DNA of 16,323 nt from Gammaproteobacteria bacterium (GCA_021767985.1 JAASSH010000004.1:1-16323), one strand, 5' to 3'; shown: positions 1-6,994, numbered from the stretch's first letter. Notes: generated by a model not told the origin, from the sequence alone. Made by a program: numbers and translations.

Positions 1-1464
1 CTTTGCCGCGAGGCCTTCCCGGGTCGAGGCCGGCACGCCGGTTTCGACATCCAGCAGGCCGTTATAGAGCAGGAAGCGTGCGGCATCGAGCGATTGCTGG
101 ATGTCGAGACCGTAGTCGATCCAGTTCGACAGCACGTAGGTCTGCCCCATCGCCTGGTATTGCCCGCCCATGACGCCGAAGCTCAGCACCGGCTTGCCGC
201 CGCGGTAAACCATCGCCGGGATGATCGTGTTCAGCGGGCGCTTGCCGCCTTCGAGCTGATTGAAATGCCCGTCCTCCAGCACGAAGCCGGAGCCGCGATT
301 ATTCAGGTTGATGCCGGTGGAGCCGGCGACCAGTCCGCAGCCCCAGGAATCGAACACGCTGTTGATGAACGAACAGGCATTACGATCCTTGTCGACCACG
401 GTGAGGTAAACCGTGTCGCGATGGTTCGGTAAGGCCGACTCGACCGGTTGGCTCAGCGCCTGGTTCATGTCGATACGCTGAAACTGGCTTTTGGCGAATT
501 CGTCCGACAGCATTTCCGCCACCGGCAATGTATTGAAATCGCTGTCGGCAACGAAGCGATCGCGTTCCGCCATCGCCAGCGTGAAGGCCTCGCTCAGCAG
601 GTGCACGTGATCGGCGCCGAGGTGAGGCAGTTGCGAAACATCGGTCTGCGCGAGGATGTTCAGCGCCATCAGCGTGGTGATGCCCTGGCCGTTGGGCGGG
701 ACTTCGAAAACTTCGTAACCGCGGTAATTACTGCTGATCGGCTCGACCCACTCGGATTTATGATTGGCCAGGTCGTCGAGCGACATCAGGCCGTCCTGCG
801 AGTCGCTGTATCGTACGATCTCCTCGGCGATTTCACCGGTATAAAAACCGTCGCGACCTTCGCGCGCGATGCGGCGCAGGCTGCGTGCGAGATCGGGCTG
901 GCGATGGATGCTGCCGGCCGCCGGGGCCTTGCCGTCGACCAGGTAGGCCGCGCTCGCTTCCGGGGTTTGCGCCAGCAGATCCGCGGTCTTGTTCCAGTTA
1001 TATGCGATGACCGGCGTCACCGCGTAACCGTTTTCGGCGTAATGGATCGCGGGTTGCAGCAGGGAAGCAAAATCGGCATTGCCGAACTTGCGGTTTGCGC
1101 GGTACCACGCATCGATCGCACCCGGCACGGTAGCCGCGAGAATATTGTACTTGGGCACGCTGTCGAAACCACGCGCGCGCACGATCTCGGCGCTGGCGGC
1201 TGCCGGTGAGCGCCCGCTGCCGTTCAGCGCGTGCAGTTTGCCGCTGGCGTTTTCGTGGTAGAGAATGAAGCAGTCGCCACCGATGCCGGTCGAATAGGTT
1301 TCGACCACCGATAAGACCGCGCTGGCGGCGATCGCCGCATCGAGCGCGTTGCCGCCGTCGCGCAGGACCTGTAACGCCGTTTCGGTGGCCAGTGGCTGAC
1401 TGGTGGCGGCCATCGCCTCGGTAGACATGACGACCGAGCGCCCCGGAAGTTGATGGTTTCTCAT
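1..1464 (-). CDS. Gamma-glutamyltransferase family protein (YwrD-like), 3' end outside the window
   Basis: Reading leftward from the ATG at 1464-1462, the frame stays open for 488 codons to the window edge, so only the last part of the small subunit is missing (family members are about 530 residues). The family are Ntn-hydrolases that cleave gamma-glutamyl bonds of glutathione-like substrates and mature by self-cleavage before a threonine. The catalytic Thr is visible as residue 351 in DTVYLTVVD (complement of 412-414), giving a large subunit of about 350 residues. Other family hallmarks are GGNALDAAIAA near the N-terminus, the ETYSTGIGGDCF stretch, VPPNGQG and NNRGSGF. The N-terminus (MRNHQLPGRSVVMST) lacks a signal peptide, so the enzyme is probably cytosolic, as in the YwrD-like branch rather than the periplasmic Ggt. 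No in-frame ATG, GTG or TTG lies just upstream and the ribosome site is weak. The gene diverges from the one at 1656. Family membership is secure; the exact substrate is not. Confidence 0.93.
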   Translation of the reverse strand, partial: MRNHQLPGRSVVMSTEAMAATSQPLATETALQVLRDGGNALDAAIAASAVLSVVETYSTGIGGDCFILYHENASGKLHALNGSGRSPAAASAEIVRARGFDSVPKYNILAATVPGAIDAWYRANRKFGNADFASLLQPAIHYAENGYAVTPVIAYNWNKTADLLAQTPEASAAYLVDGKAPAAGSIHRQPDLARSLRRIAREGRDGFYTGEIAEEIVRYSDSQDGLMSLDDLANHKSEWVEPISSNYRGYEVFEVPPNGQGITTLMALNILAQTDVSQLPHLGADHVHLLSEAFTLAMAERDRFVADSDFNTLPVAEMLSDEFAKSQFQRIDMNQALSQPVESALPNHRDTVYLTVVDKDRNACSFINSVFDSWGCGLVAGSTGINLNNRGSGFVLEDGHFNQLEGGKRPLNTIIPAMVYRGGKPVLSFGVMGGQYQAMGQTYVLSNWIDYGLDIQQSLDAARFLLYNGLLDVETGVPASTREGLAAK

Positions 1465-1514
1465 GTGTTTTCTCTGGAATCGAATGGGCGCGCTTACGCG
1501 GCCCGGAAACGCGT

Positions 1515-1520
1515 ATTATA
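1515..1520 (-). promoter_or_regulatory. Candidate -10 box for the gamma-glutamyltransferase gene
   Basis: On the minus strand these bases read TATAAT, a perfect sigma70 -10 hexamer, 51 bases before the ATG at 1464. I see no convincing -35 hexamer at 16-18 bases spacing, so it is either activator-dependent or coincidental. Confidence 0.35.
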
Positions 1521-1647
1521 ACCTCTTCGGGCCTTGCGGACCCAGCAGATTTGCCGGCGAGTCGAGGCAAATCGGCCGTCGGGCGGGGCGATTTTACCTG
1601 CCGATATCGACCGGCGAGTCAGGCTTTTTCGATGCCACCCCGATTTC

Positions 1648-1656
1648 TGGTATAAA
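1648..1656 (+). promoter_or_regulatory. Candidate extended -10 promoter overlapping the first possible start of the P-loop protein
   Basis: The bases read TGGTATAAA, close to an extended -10 (TGnTATAAT); the -35 region is poor (TTTCGA at 1627-1632). If used, transcription would begin near 1663, downstream of the ATG at 1656, which favours the in-frame ATG at 1677 as the real start of the next gene. Confidence 0.35.
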
Positions 1657-3473
1657 TGAAAAAAAGCCGTGATGTTATGACAACGAAAACCCTGGATGAA
1701 GAGACTGCGGGTGCCTGGAGCCCCGACATCAAGTCGACCCTGCCGTCGCAGTACCTGCCGTTGTCGACGATGTTTCGACCCGAGAACGTAACCACCAGCA
1801 TCGAAACCGCGAACGAACTGAGTGGATTCACCGGTCTGCCGATTCAACAATTGATCTGTTTTCGCCCGCAAAGGCTGGTGGTGCACGAATTGCTGATCCG
1901 GGTCTCGGCCGATATTTTTGTCGACGATGGATCGAAATACGAAGACCTGGGCGTCAATTTCCGTGAAGTGGTCGATCGCATCCTGGTGGGCTATATCGAG
2001 CCCGGGATGGAACAGATCGTCGAGCGCTTCGAGCAGTTGCGCCAGCAGGCCGAAGCCATGATTGTCGCGCAGCTCGAAGCGGATTTGTTTCCGGCCGCCA
2101 GCACGAGCCCGGCCGCGAAGAGCGGATTCAGCTTGACCAGGCTGTTCGGCAAGAAGCCGCCAAAGTCCAGTCCGGGGCAGGGTGAATCCCGCGAACAGCG
2201 CGAACAGCGCGTCGTTGCCGAATGGCGGCAAAAAGCCGAGACCGGTGACGATGCGCTAGCGCGCGCGGTTTATGCGGCGCTCGCCGCCATCGCCCATGCC
2301 CTGATCATCAAGCATGGCCGCATCATCGGCGAAAAGGCGCTGCTCGCCTCGCTGGCGACCGGCCTGGTGTGTAATCAACACGGCAGCGAAGTGATCGGGG
2401 AAATGATCGCGCCCCGCGTCGAGGAGGCAGCGGCGCAAGAGGGTTATCGCGTGCTGCCGGCGCAGCGCGAACCCGTCGTCATCAACGTCAAGGGCGCCTC
2501 CGCCTCGGGCAAGAGCACCATGCGTCCGCTGCAGCGCCTGCATACCGAGCGGCTCGGGCTCAACTGGCAGGATTTCGCGCTGATCAGCCCCGATATCTGG
2601 CGCAAGTATCTGCTCGACTACGATTCGCTGGGCGAGGCCTTCAAGTATGCCGGAACCCTGGCCGGTGACGAGATCCCCATTGTCGATCAAAAACTCGATC
2701 GCTACATCGACAGAAAGGCCACCGTCGGGAAAATCTCGCATTTGCTGATCGATCGATTTCGTTTCGACAGCTTTGCGCCGGGTCGCGATACCGAGGAGGG
2801 CAGTAACCTGCTGACCCGTTTCGGCCACACGGTTTACCTGATATTCATGGTCACGCCGCCGCCGTCCACGGTCGAGCGCGCCTGGCTGCGCGGGCTCAAG
2901 GTCGGGCGTTACAAGGCGGTGGATGACCTGCTGCACCACAACATCGAAGCCTTTACCGGCATACCGGTATTGTTTTTTACCTGGGCGCTGCGCAAGGATA
3001 AAACCGTGTTCTACGAGTTCCTCGATAACAGCGTCGACCACAAGCAAACGCCCAAAACCATTGCCTTCGGCCTGAACGGCGAAATGTACATTATCGATTT
3101 CAAATGCATGCTGGATATCGTGCGTTACACCAAGATCAATATCGACGCCGACAATCCTGCCGATGTGTACCCGTCGGAGGACGAGATGGCGCCGGACAGG
3201 AACGTGGAATTCCTGGTCCAGTGCGCCAGGAAAATCCCCGTCATCAACTTCGTCGAGCGTGCATCGGGCATGGTATACGCCCGCATGGAGTCGGGGAAAA
3301 TGGTGTGGGTCGATCGCGAGCCGCTGCAACGAATCGTCGGCGCCAACGAAGCGCAGGCGGCGCTGGCGGCGATGGCGCCCAGGCTCATCGACGACCTGGA
3401 GCAGATAACGCCGCAGGACGCAAAGCCCGTGCCCGAGGAAGCCCTGCGGCATACCCTCGGCGACATGAACTAG
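1656..3473 (+). CDS. Large protein with a zeta-toxin-like P-loop kinase domain
   Basis: The 605-residue product carries a Walker A motif GASASGKST at residues 280-288, preceded by a hydrophobic strand (VVINVK). After the P-loop come ISPDIWRKYLLDYDS and later RGLKVGRYKAVDDLL, which recall the Asp-x-x-Arg segment and the Arg-x-x-x-Gly-Arg segment of the zeta-toxin/UDP-N-acetylglucosamine kinase family. This suggests an ATP- or GTP-dependent kinase of a small molecule, but the substrate is unknown. The N-terminal 270 residues hold a predicted helical region with many Glu and Gln (about 115-200) that I do not recognise. The C-terminal region (about 440-605) is also unassigned; a short segment (VYARMESGKMVWVDREPL) looks like a beta-hairpin. 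There is no signal peptide or membrane segment. Neither ATG (1656 or 1677) has a good ribosome site; a candidate -10 box overlapping the first argues for 1677 (598 residues). No epsilon-type antitoxin gene is adjacent, so a housekeeping or regulatory role is as likely as toxicity. Confidence 0.85.
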   Translation: MKKSRDVMTTKTLDEETAGAWSPDIKSTLPSQYLPLSTMFRPENVTTSIETANELSGFTGLPIQQLICFRPQRLVVHELLIRVSADIFVDDGSKYEDLGVNFREVVDRILVGYIEPGMEQIVERFEQLRQQAEAMIVAQLEADLFPAASTSPAAKSGFSLTRLFGKKPPKSSPGQGESREQREQRVVAEWRQKAETGDDALARAVYAALAAIAHALIIKHGRIIGEKALLASLATGLVCNQHGSEVIGEMIAPRVEEAAAQEGYRVLPAQREPVVINVKGASASGKSTMRPLQRLHTERLGLNWQDFALISPDIWRKYLLDYDSLGEAFKYAGTLAGDEIPIVDQKLDRYIDRKATVGKISHLLIDRFRFDSFAPGRDTEEGSNLLTRFGHTVYLIFMVTPPPSTVERAWLRGLKVGRYKAVDDLLHHNIEAFTGIPVLFFTWALRKDKTVFYEFLDNSVDHKQTPKTIAFGLNGEMYIIDFKCMLDIVRYTKINIDADNPADVYPSEDEMAPDRNVEFLVQCARKIPVINFVERASGMVYARMESGKMVWVDREPLQRIVGANEAQAALAAMAPRLIDDLEQITPQDAKPVPEEALRHTLGDMN

Positions 3474-3585
3474 ATCGAGAGTTGCGTGTTAAATCGATAC
3501 CCTTTAATCATGGCCTGTAGCGAAACGCAACGCTCGCCGGACGCGTATTATGCCGCTGATGCAAGACGCTAAACGCCCCGCCGGC

Positions 3586-4044
3586 ATGATAAAAAATTCG
3601 CTGCTCGTGGTTTTGCTGCTGGTGGCTGGCTGCAGTTCCGGAGTTGCCACGCATGACGCCTATCGAGCAGCCGAGCTGGTGGTCGATTTCTTTACCGGAT
3701 TGAAGTCCGGTGAAGGAATCCGGCTGGCTTACGCGTGGACCGATGACAAGTACAAGCAAGAAGTGTCTTTCGAGAAATTTTCCCGGATTGTCGCTTTCAT
3801 AAGAAAGACAAACGGGGGCGCGGAAATACGCCTGATCGGATTCGAGGTTTTTGGCCGCAAAGATACGCTTGTCGTTTATGCAAATTCGAAAACAGGCGAG
3901 GCGGAAACCCACTTCAAGCTAACGCTTGCGGGGACCAAGAACCGGGACTATTACCTGCTTGCCCTGGATGTCGACGATTCGGCTTTCGCTAAAACCGGGG
4001 TTTACAGTGAGTATTCAGAACCGATAGTCATCGAGGGTGTATGA
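3586..4044 (+). CDS. Small predicted lipoprotein, possible NTF2-like fold
   Basis: The 152-residue product begins MIKNSLLVVLLLVAGC: one Lys, a hydrophobic core and the lipobox LVAGC, with the lipidated Cys at residue 16. I chose the ATG at 3586 because it gives a standard lipoprotein signal; starts at 3550 or 3559 would add a long unusual prefix and have no better ribosome site. The residue after Cys is Ser, so export to the outer membrane by the Lol system is expected. The mature part (AAELVVDFFTGLKSGEGIRL, then a Trp and Lys-rich stretch and alternating strands up to YYLLALDVDD) has the helix-then-sheet rhythm of small NTF2-like or DUF4019-type lipoproteins; this is an impression from pattern, not a firm family match. 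It lies 112 bases after the P-loop gene on the same strand and may share its transcript. Function unknown. Confidence 0.8.
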   Translation: MIKNSLLVVLLLVAGCSSGVATHDAYRAAELVVDFFTGLKSGEGIRLAYAWTDDKYKQEVSFEKFSRIVAFIRKTNGGAEIRLIGFEVFGRKDTLVVYANSKTGEAETHFKLTLAGTKNRDYYLLALDVDDSAFAKTGVYSEYSEPIVIEGV

Positions 4045-4071
4045 CAGTCGCAGGAACCAGCCGGCGTTAAA

Positions 4072-4100
4072 TGTGCCTGCCCGGGCAGGGCAGGCGCACA
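4072..4100. terminator. GC-rich hairpin between convergent genes
   Basis: TGTGCCTGCCC (4072-4082) pairs with GGGCAGGCGCACA (4088-4100) across a 5-base loop, with a two-base CG bulge on the right arm. It sits between the stop of the lipoprotein gene (4044) and that of the convergent YiaV-like gene (4138). A short T-run follows only in the minus direction (TTTAA), so it is a better terminator for the minus-strand pair, but it may serve both. Confidence 0.5.
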
Positions 4101-4137
4101 ATTCGTAAGCTTAAAATTCCCTGTCTTCGCGAACGGT

Positions 4138-4761
4138 CTAGGAGACCGGCGACAGGTAATTCATCCAGGCAGACATCCGCAACAGCGTCTTGCGCACCAG
4201 CGCCAGCTGTTGCAGGTCGTCGCTGTAAATTGCCGCCTGGGCGCGCGATCTGTCCGGAATCTGTGATGCGTACCAGGCGTAACGGCGATCGGTAACGTCG
4301 ATCAGCACCGGAATCAGGCGCTCATCGCCCGCCGCGGCGGCGTCCAGGCTGGCCTTGCGGGCCCAGCCCTGGTCGGCGTCGGATACCGGTATCACGTTTT
4401 TCACCATGCCGGCGAAAACCTTACCGGGAATGCTGTCGAAGCTTACCTCGGCGGTGCTGCCGTGCTTCAGGCGCAGCAGGCTGTTCTCGGGAAACCACGC
4501 GACCAGATTACGTTCTTCGATTGCCAGCGGAATATCGGTAGACTGCGCGTTAGCCTCGGTCGCGAGCGGCCTGGTGGTCAGGTACTGCCGGCTCGTGTCC
4601 GAGTGCGGGTGATAGAAATTCAGCACCTGGATCAGCGCGAAGGATAGTACCAGTCCACCGACAGAGGCGCTGGGCACCGTCCAGCGGTTTAACGGAATTC
4701 TCAATACCGTGAATGCCACGATGCAGAGCGCGGCGTAACCAGAAATAATAAACAGTTCCAT
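4138..4761 (-). CDS. Short YiaV-like membrane-fusion protein lacking the lipoyl and coiled-coil hairpin
   Basis: The 207-residue product starts with a membrane segment and the phrase IPLNRWTVPSASVGG, then NFYHPHSDT, which matches the N-terminus of the HlyD-type inner-membrane protein YiaV/YibH. It ends with FPENSLLRLKHGSTAEVSFDSIPGKVF and VRKTLLRMSAWMNYL, matching the beta-barrel and C-terminus of that family. Full-length relatives are near 380 residues. Here the central section (biotinyl-lipoyl halves and the long alpha-hairpin that reaches toward an outer-membrane channel) is replaced by a linker of about 20-30 residues (residues 55-85). The ATG at 4761 has an excellent ribosome site (GAGGAAG, 6 bases away). 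It lies 21 bases after the DUF3302 gene, the same order as yiaW-yiaV in Escherichia coli. It probably still sits in the inner membrane with its C-terminal barrel in the periplasm, but cannot bridge to an outer-membrane channel as classical relatives do. Confidence 0.85.
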   Translation of the reverse strand: MELFIISGYAALCIVAFTVLRIPLNRWTVPSASVGGLVLSFALIQVLNFYHPHSDTSRQYLTTRPLATEANAQSTDIPLAIEERNLVAWFPENSLLRLKHGSTAEVSFDSIPGKVFAGMVKNVIPVSDADQGWARKASLDAAAAGDERLIPVLIDVTDRRYAWYASQIPDRSRAQAAIYSDDLQQLALVRKTLLRMSAWMNYLSPVS

Positions 4762-4782
4762 GAATCTTCCTCGCCGTCGGCG

Positions 4783-5214
4783 CTAGGCCGCTTCGGTTGC
4801 CGCCATAATGGCTTTTTCGATGCGTTCGATGCGGTCGTCCAGTACTTCGTAACGATGTCCCAGCAGGGTTACCGAGTCGGTAATATCCTCGTCCAGCTGC
4901 GCAAGTTTCGGACCGGTGTATTCGGCCGTTGAATCGGCCTTGTCGTTGATCGCGGTGTCCTCGTTGATTTCGGCGAATCTCGGCGCGATTTTAGCAGCGG
5001 CGCTTTCGCGATAAGCCGCGGACCAGGCATACAGGACCGGCCAGATGGCGTGCAGGGTAAACAGGCTGACCCAGCCGGCGAAACGGATGGCGTCCTGGTG
5101 AGGGTGATTGCGTTCTACCGCTATTTTATAGGGAATGCCGACGATCGCGATGGCGCCGAACAGCAGGCTGGACGCGATGAAGACCAGGATCCCGAGCGCA
5201 ACGTATTCGTGCAT
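4783..5214 (-). CDS. yiaW: DUF3302 inner-membrane protein (YiaW/YibI family)
   Basis: The 143-residue product has two membrane segments (about residues 5-27 and 47-66) around the loop IPYKIAVERNHPHQDAI and then AGWVSLFTLHAIWPVLYAW, which are the signature stretches of the DUF3302 family. The C-terminal half is soluble, acidic and probably coiled-coil (about 95-140, ending RIERIEKAIMAATEAA), an extension relative to short family members. A ribosome site GAAGGT lies 10 bases before the ATG at 5214. It is co-transcribed with the YiaV-like gene 21 bases downstream, a partnership conserved in enterobacteria and vibrios. The biochemical role of the family is unknown; it is usually assumed to assist the membrane-fusion partner. 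Confidence 0.88.
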   Translation of the reverse strand: MHEYVALGILVFIASSLLFGAIAIVGIPYKIAVERNHPHQDAIRFAGWVSLFTLHAIWPVLYAWSAAYRESAAAKIAPRFAEINEDTAINDKADSTAEYTGPKLAQLDEDITDSVTLLGHRYEVLDDRIERIEKAIMAATEAA

Positions 5215-5238
5215 GATTTTTTACCTTCAGTTATGTTT

Positions 5239-5253
5239 CCTAAAAAGTTTAGG
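5239..5253. repeat. Small palindrome ahead of the yiaW-like gene
   Basis: CCTAAA-AAG-TTTAGG, 6-base arms around a 3-base centre, ends 25 bases before the yiaW-like start codon. The position fits an operator near the promoter or a weak leader hairpin. It is AT-rich in a GC-rich region. Confidence 0.3.
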
Positions 5254-5341
5254 CTAAAAACCGGGGTAAATTTGTGAGACGTAGTTCTCATTCGTCGGGC
5301 GGACGCTAACGCCTGTCGGCCAATCCGCAACGTCTGTCGGG

Positions 5342-6076
5342 TCACGGGGCGGATGGTCGATTTTCGTACAGTTCCCAGTTCGATTTGGCGCCGGATCGGC
5401 ATCCCACAGACGCGTCGCGCGGCGCGGTCGAGGTTGTGGCGGAGTCGAGCGCTTGCGTTTCCATCACCAGCCGGTGATTGTCGATATGGTAGGCAGTGAC
5501 CTGGCGCGAAAGGCTGTCGCCGACCTCCATGATCAGGGGTTCGCTTTCGAGTTCCAGGAACACGGTGAGATGCTGCTCCCACTCGTCGGCGCCGGTTTCA
5601 CAGGTATAAACCACGACGCCCTCGGGGCGGGCATCGCCGCACAGGTTGCCGAACTGAACCTCGCCCGGGTAAAAATTGCAGCGTTTGCCGACATTGTTCA
5701 GGATCTTGATGTGCCGATGGTAGCGCTCGATATGTGCCACCAGGATCGACCGCACTTCCTCGGTGGAGTCGCAGCTCCAGCCCCAGGATTTCAGCTTGTC
5801 GACCAGGAAAAGCGCCTTCGAGCCGCAGTAGCCGCCTTCGTTACGCGCGCTCCACGGGTAAGAGCTGCCCGAGGACTTGGTGTACTTGACGCGACACGCG
5901 AACCCCGGCTCGCTTACGATTTCGACCGAGCGCGTGAGCCCGTTGTTTTCGCAGACGAACGCCATGCCCTGGCCGAACGCGGGCGAGCCGTTGGCAATAC
6001 AGCAAAGCGCCAGCAGGCAAAGCAAACGGAACTTTAGCTTTGCGCTTATGGGTGTCGCTTGTGTCTCCCCCGGCAT
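5342..6076 (-). CDS. Secreted protein with eight cysteines, unknown function
   Basis: From the ATG at 6076 the product is 244 residues, with a signal peptide made of a basic stretch (AKLKFR) and a hydrophobic core (LLCLLALCCIANG) ending near PAFG. A TTG at 6127 would add 17 residues but has no ribosome site. The mature chain has eight Cys in contexts VCEN, ACRV, YCGS, SCDS, RCNF, LCGD, TCET and GCRS. An even number in an exported protein suggests four disulfides. Aromatic and charged residues are mixed evenly, with no repeats or membrane segment after the signal. I do not recognise the family. It is the last of the minus-strand group; 122 bases containing a 16-base palindrome separate it from the gene upstream. 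Confidence 0.75.
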   Translation of the reverse strand: MPGETQATPISAKLKFRLLCLLALCCIANGSPAFGQGMAFVCENNGLTRSVEIVSEPGFACRVKYTKSSGSSYPWSARNEGGYCGSKALFLVDKLKSWGWSCDSTEEVRSILVAHIERYHRHIKILNNVGKRCNFYPGEVQFGNLCGDARPEGVVVYTCETGADEWEQHLTVFLELESEPLIMEVGDSLSRQVTAYHIDNHRLVMETQALDSATTSTAPRDASVGCRSGAKSNWELYENRPSAP

Positions 6077-6161
6077 TCGAACTCGTTGTTGTTTCCCCCG
6101 ACCCCAAGTATCCCCGAGATCGGGCAAAGATAAAATTCATCTATTTCACAAAATGGCAGGA

Positions 6162-6177
6162 TTACCGGATCCGGTAA
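6162..6177. repeat. Perfect 16-base palindrome
   Basis: TTACCGGATCCGGTAA is perfectly self-complementary. It lies 21 bases beyond the stop of the dioxygenase-like gene and about 85 bases ahead of the start of the eight-cysteine protein. It could be an operator for the latter or a short hairpin (stem TTACCG, loop GATC) at the end of the former; no T-run follows directly in either direction. Confidence 0.45.
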
Positions 6178-6198
6178 ACAAGCACCGGGTTTCGGGAT

Positions 6199-6705
6199 TC
6201 AGCGCGGAATCAACGTAATATCGAAGCGACCGTACATCATCGTTTCGCCTTCCACGGTCCCTGCCTCGAGGAAGATCGCATTGGGGTGTTCGCTGTCAGC
6301 CTTCGGATCGTCCTTGAAATAAAACTCGGTATCCAGGTACTGGTAGCCGTCATGATCGACGGTGACATGAACGTGGCTCAGCCGATGACTGTTACCCGGA
6401 ATCACCGACCCGAACTGGTAGATGCCCTTGTCATTGGCCGTCACCTGGCCCCGGTGATAACTCCAGTCGAGCCCCTCGCTGTCGGCGTGACGGAATCCGA
6501 TCACGACGTTGGGCACCGGGCGACCGTCGAGACTGGTGACGCGTCCGCGGATGCGCATGCGCTGGCCGCTATCGCCCGGCCGCCACAGGTCTACCATCTG
6601 GGGTTTGTCGGCGTCGGAGTGAGCGCTTGCCGGCCCGGGTAACAACAGGACTGGCAGCATCAATCCCGCCAAAACGACTGGAATGTTAAGGTATTTTTCA
6701 AACAT
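6199..6705 (-). CDS. Exported protein with an intradiol-dioxygenase-like (transthyretin-like) fold
   Basis: From the ATG at 6705 the product is 168 residues. Residues 1-28 form a signal peptide ending ASA before HSDAD. The mature chain reads RIRGRVTSLDGRPVPNVVIGF, then WSYHRG, KGIYQFGSVIPG, SHVHVTV and LDTEFYF, which is the order of landmarks in the C-terminal domain of protocatechuate/catechol intradiol dioxygenases. The His-x-His pair (111 and 113) matches the two iron-ligand histidines, and Tyr83 may match the first ligand tyrosine. The second ligand tyrosine, normally just after the PG turn, appears replaced (PGNSHRL), so iron binding or ring cleavage is doubtful. A ribosome site (AGGA, 10 bases upstream) supports this start over a frame extension to 6777. 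The start codon overlaps the end of the 42-codon cyclase fragment by 8 bases. It may be a periplasmic binding or catalytic protein for aromatic compounds; the role is unproven. Confidence 0.78.
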   Translation of the reverse strand: MFEKYLNIPVVLAGLMLPVLLLPGPASAHSDADKPQMVDLWRPGDSGQRMRIRGRVTSLDGRPVPNVVIGFRHADSEGLDWSYHRGQVTANDKGIYQFGSVIPGNSHRLSHVHVTVDHDGYQYLDTEFYFKDDPKADSEHPNAIFLEAGTVEGETMMYGRFDITLIPR

Positions 6706-6826
6706 GGTTTGCGTCCTGCATCCGTTGATGTGCCAGCGTCTCGTTCTGCTGCACCAACGCGGTCGATCCGACCACATCGGCGTGCAGGATGACGGCCAGC
6801 TTACGGTTCAGCGGATCTTTGTTCAT
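6698..6826 (-). pseudogene. Fragment of a class III cyclase domain (first about 38 residues), 42-codon ORF
   Basis: From the ATG at 6826 the frame encodes 42 residues. The segment KLAVILHADVVGSTALVQ and following NETLAH..MQD align with TKLAVLLHADVIGSTALVQ and DETLAH..FQD near the start of the cyclase gene at 15173, with high identity in the DNA as well. Homology ends after QD; the ORF closes four codons later (ANHV, TGA at 6698-6700). It contains only the first metal-binding Asp motif, so it cannot be an active cyclase. It is most simply the truncated 5' end of a paralogous cyclase gene, with the break near 6710 where the dioxygenase-like gene begins. The intact frame and the overlap with the next ATG leave open a leader-peptide role in translational coupling. 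Confidence 0.8.
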
Positions 6827-6854
6827 GGAACCCACGGGTTATTGTTACGCGAAA

Positions 6855-6860
6855 ATTCTA
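6855..6860 (-). promoter_or_regulatory. Candidate -10 box for the cyclase fragment and dioxygenase-like gene
   Basis: The minus strand reads TAGAAT here, preceded by TGA, 29 bases before the ATG at 6826. No clear -35 hexamer is visible. It may be the inherited promoter of the truncated cyclase gene, now driving the dioxygenase-like gene. Confidence 0.28.
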
Positions 6861-6930
6861 TCACAGCGAGGTGACGGGTATTCGCCACGAGTTCCGGATA
6901 GCGCTGGCGCACAGATGTATCAGGCAGGCG

Positions 6931-6959
6931 CTGACAACCCGACCGCGATTCTGTAACCT
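6931..6959 (+). promoter_or_regulatory. Weak sigma70-like promoter for the sulfotransferase-like gene
   Basis: CTGACA (6931-6936) is five of six to the -35 consensus and is followed after 17 bases by TAACCT (6954-6959), a poor -10. The start codon at 6995 lies 36 bases downstream. Confidence 0.3.
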
Positions 6960-6994
6960 GTCCGGAAAATAATCCGTAACAAAGGGGCAGGATC

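Noticed and set aside
448..1209. 253-codon plus-strand ORF
   Set aside because: Antisense to the gamma-glutamyltransferase frame, which shows catalytic and family motifs; this frame shows none.
2256..3452. 398-codon minus-strand ORF opposite the P-loop gene
   Set aside because: It is the antisense shadow of a clearly coding frame with a Walker A motif; its own translation is Arg/Gln/Val-rich without any recognisable domain.
6199..6777. Longer start for the dioxygenase-like protein (MWSDRPRW...)
   Set aside because: The extra residues are the out-of-frame reading of the cyclase fragment and precede a complete signal peptide that starts at 6705.
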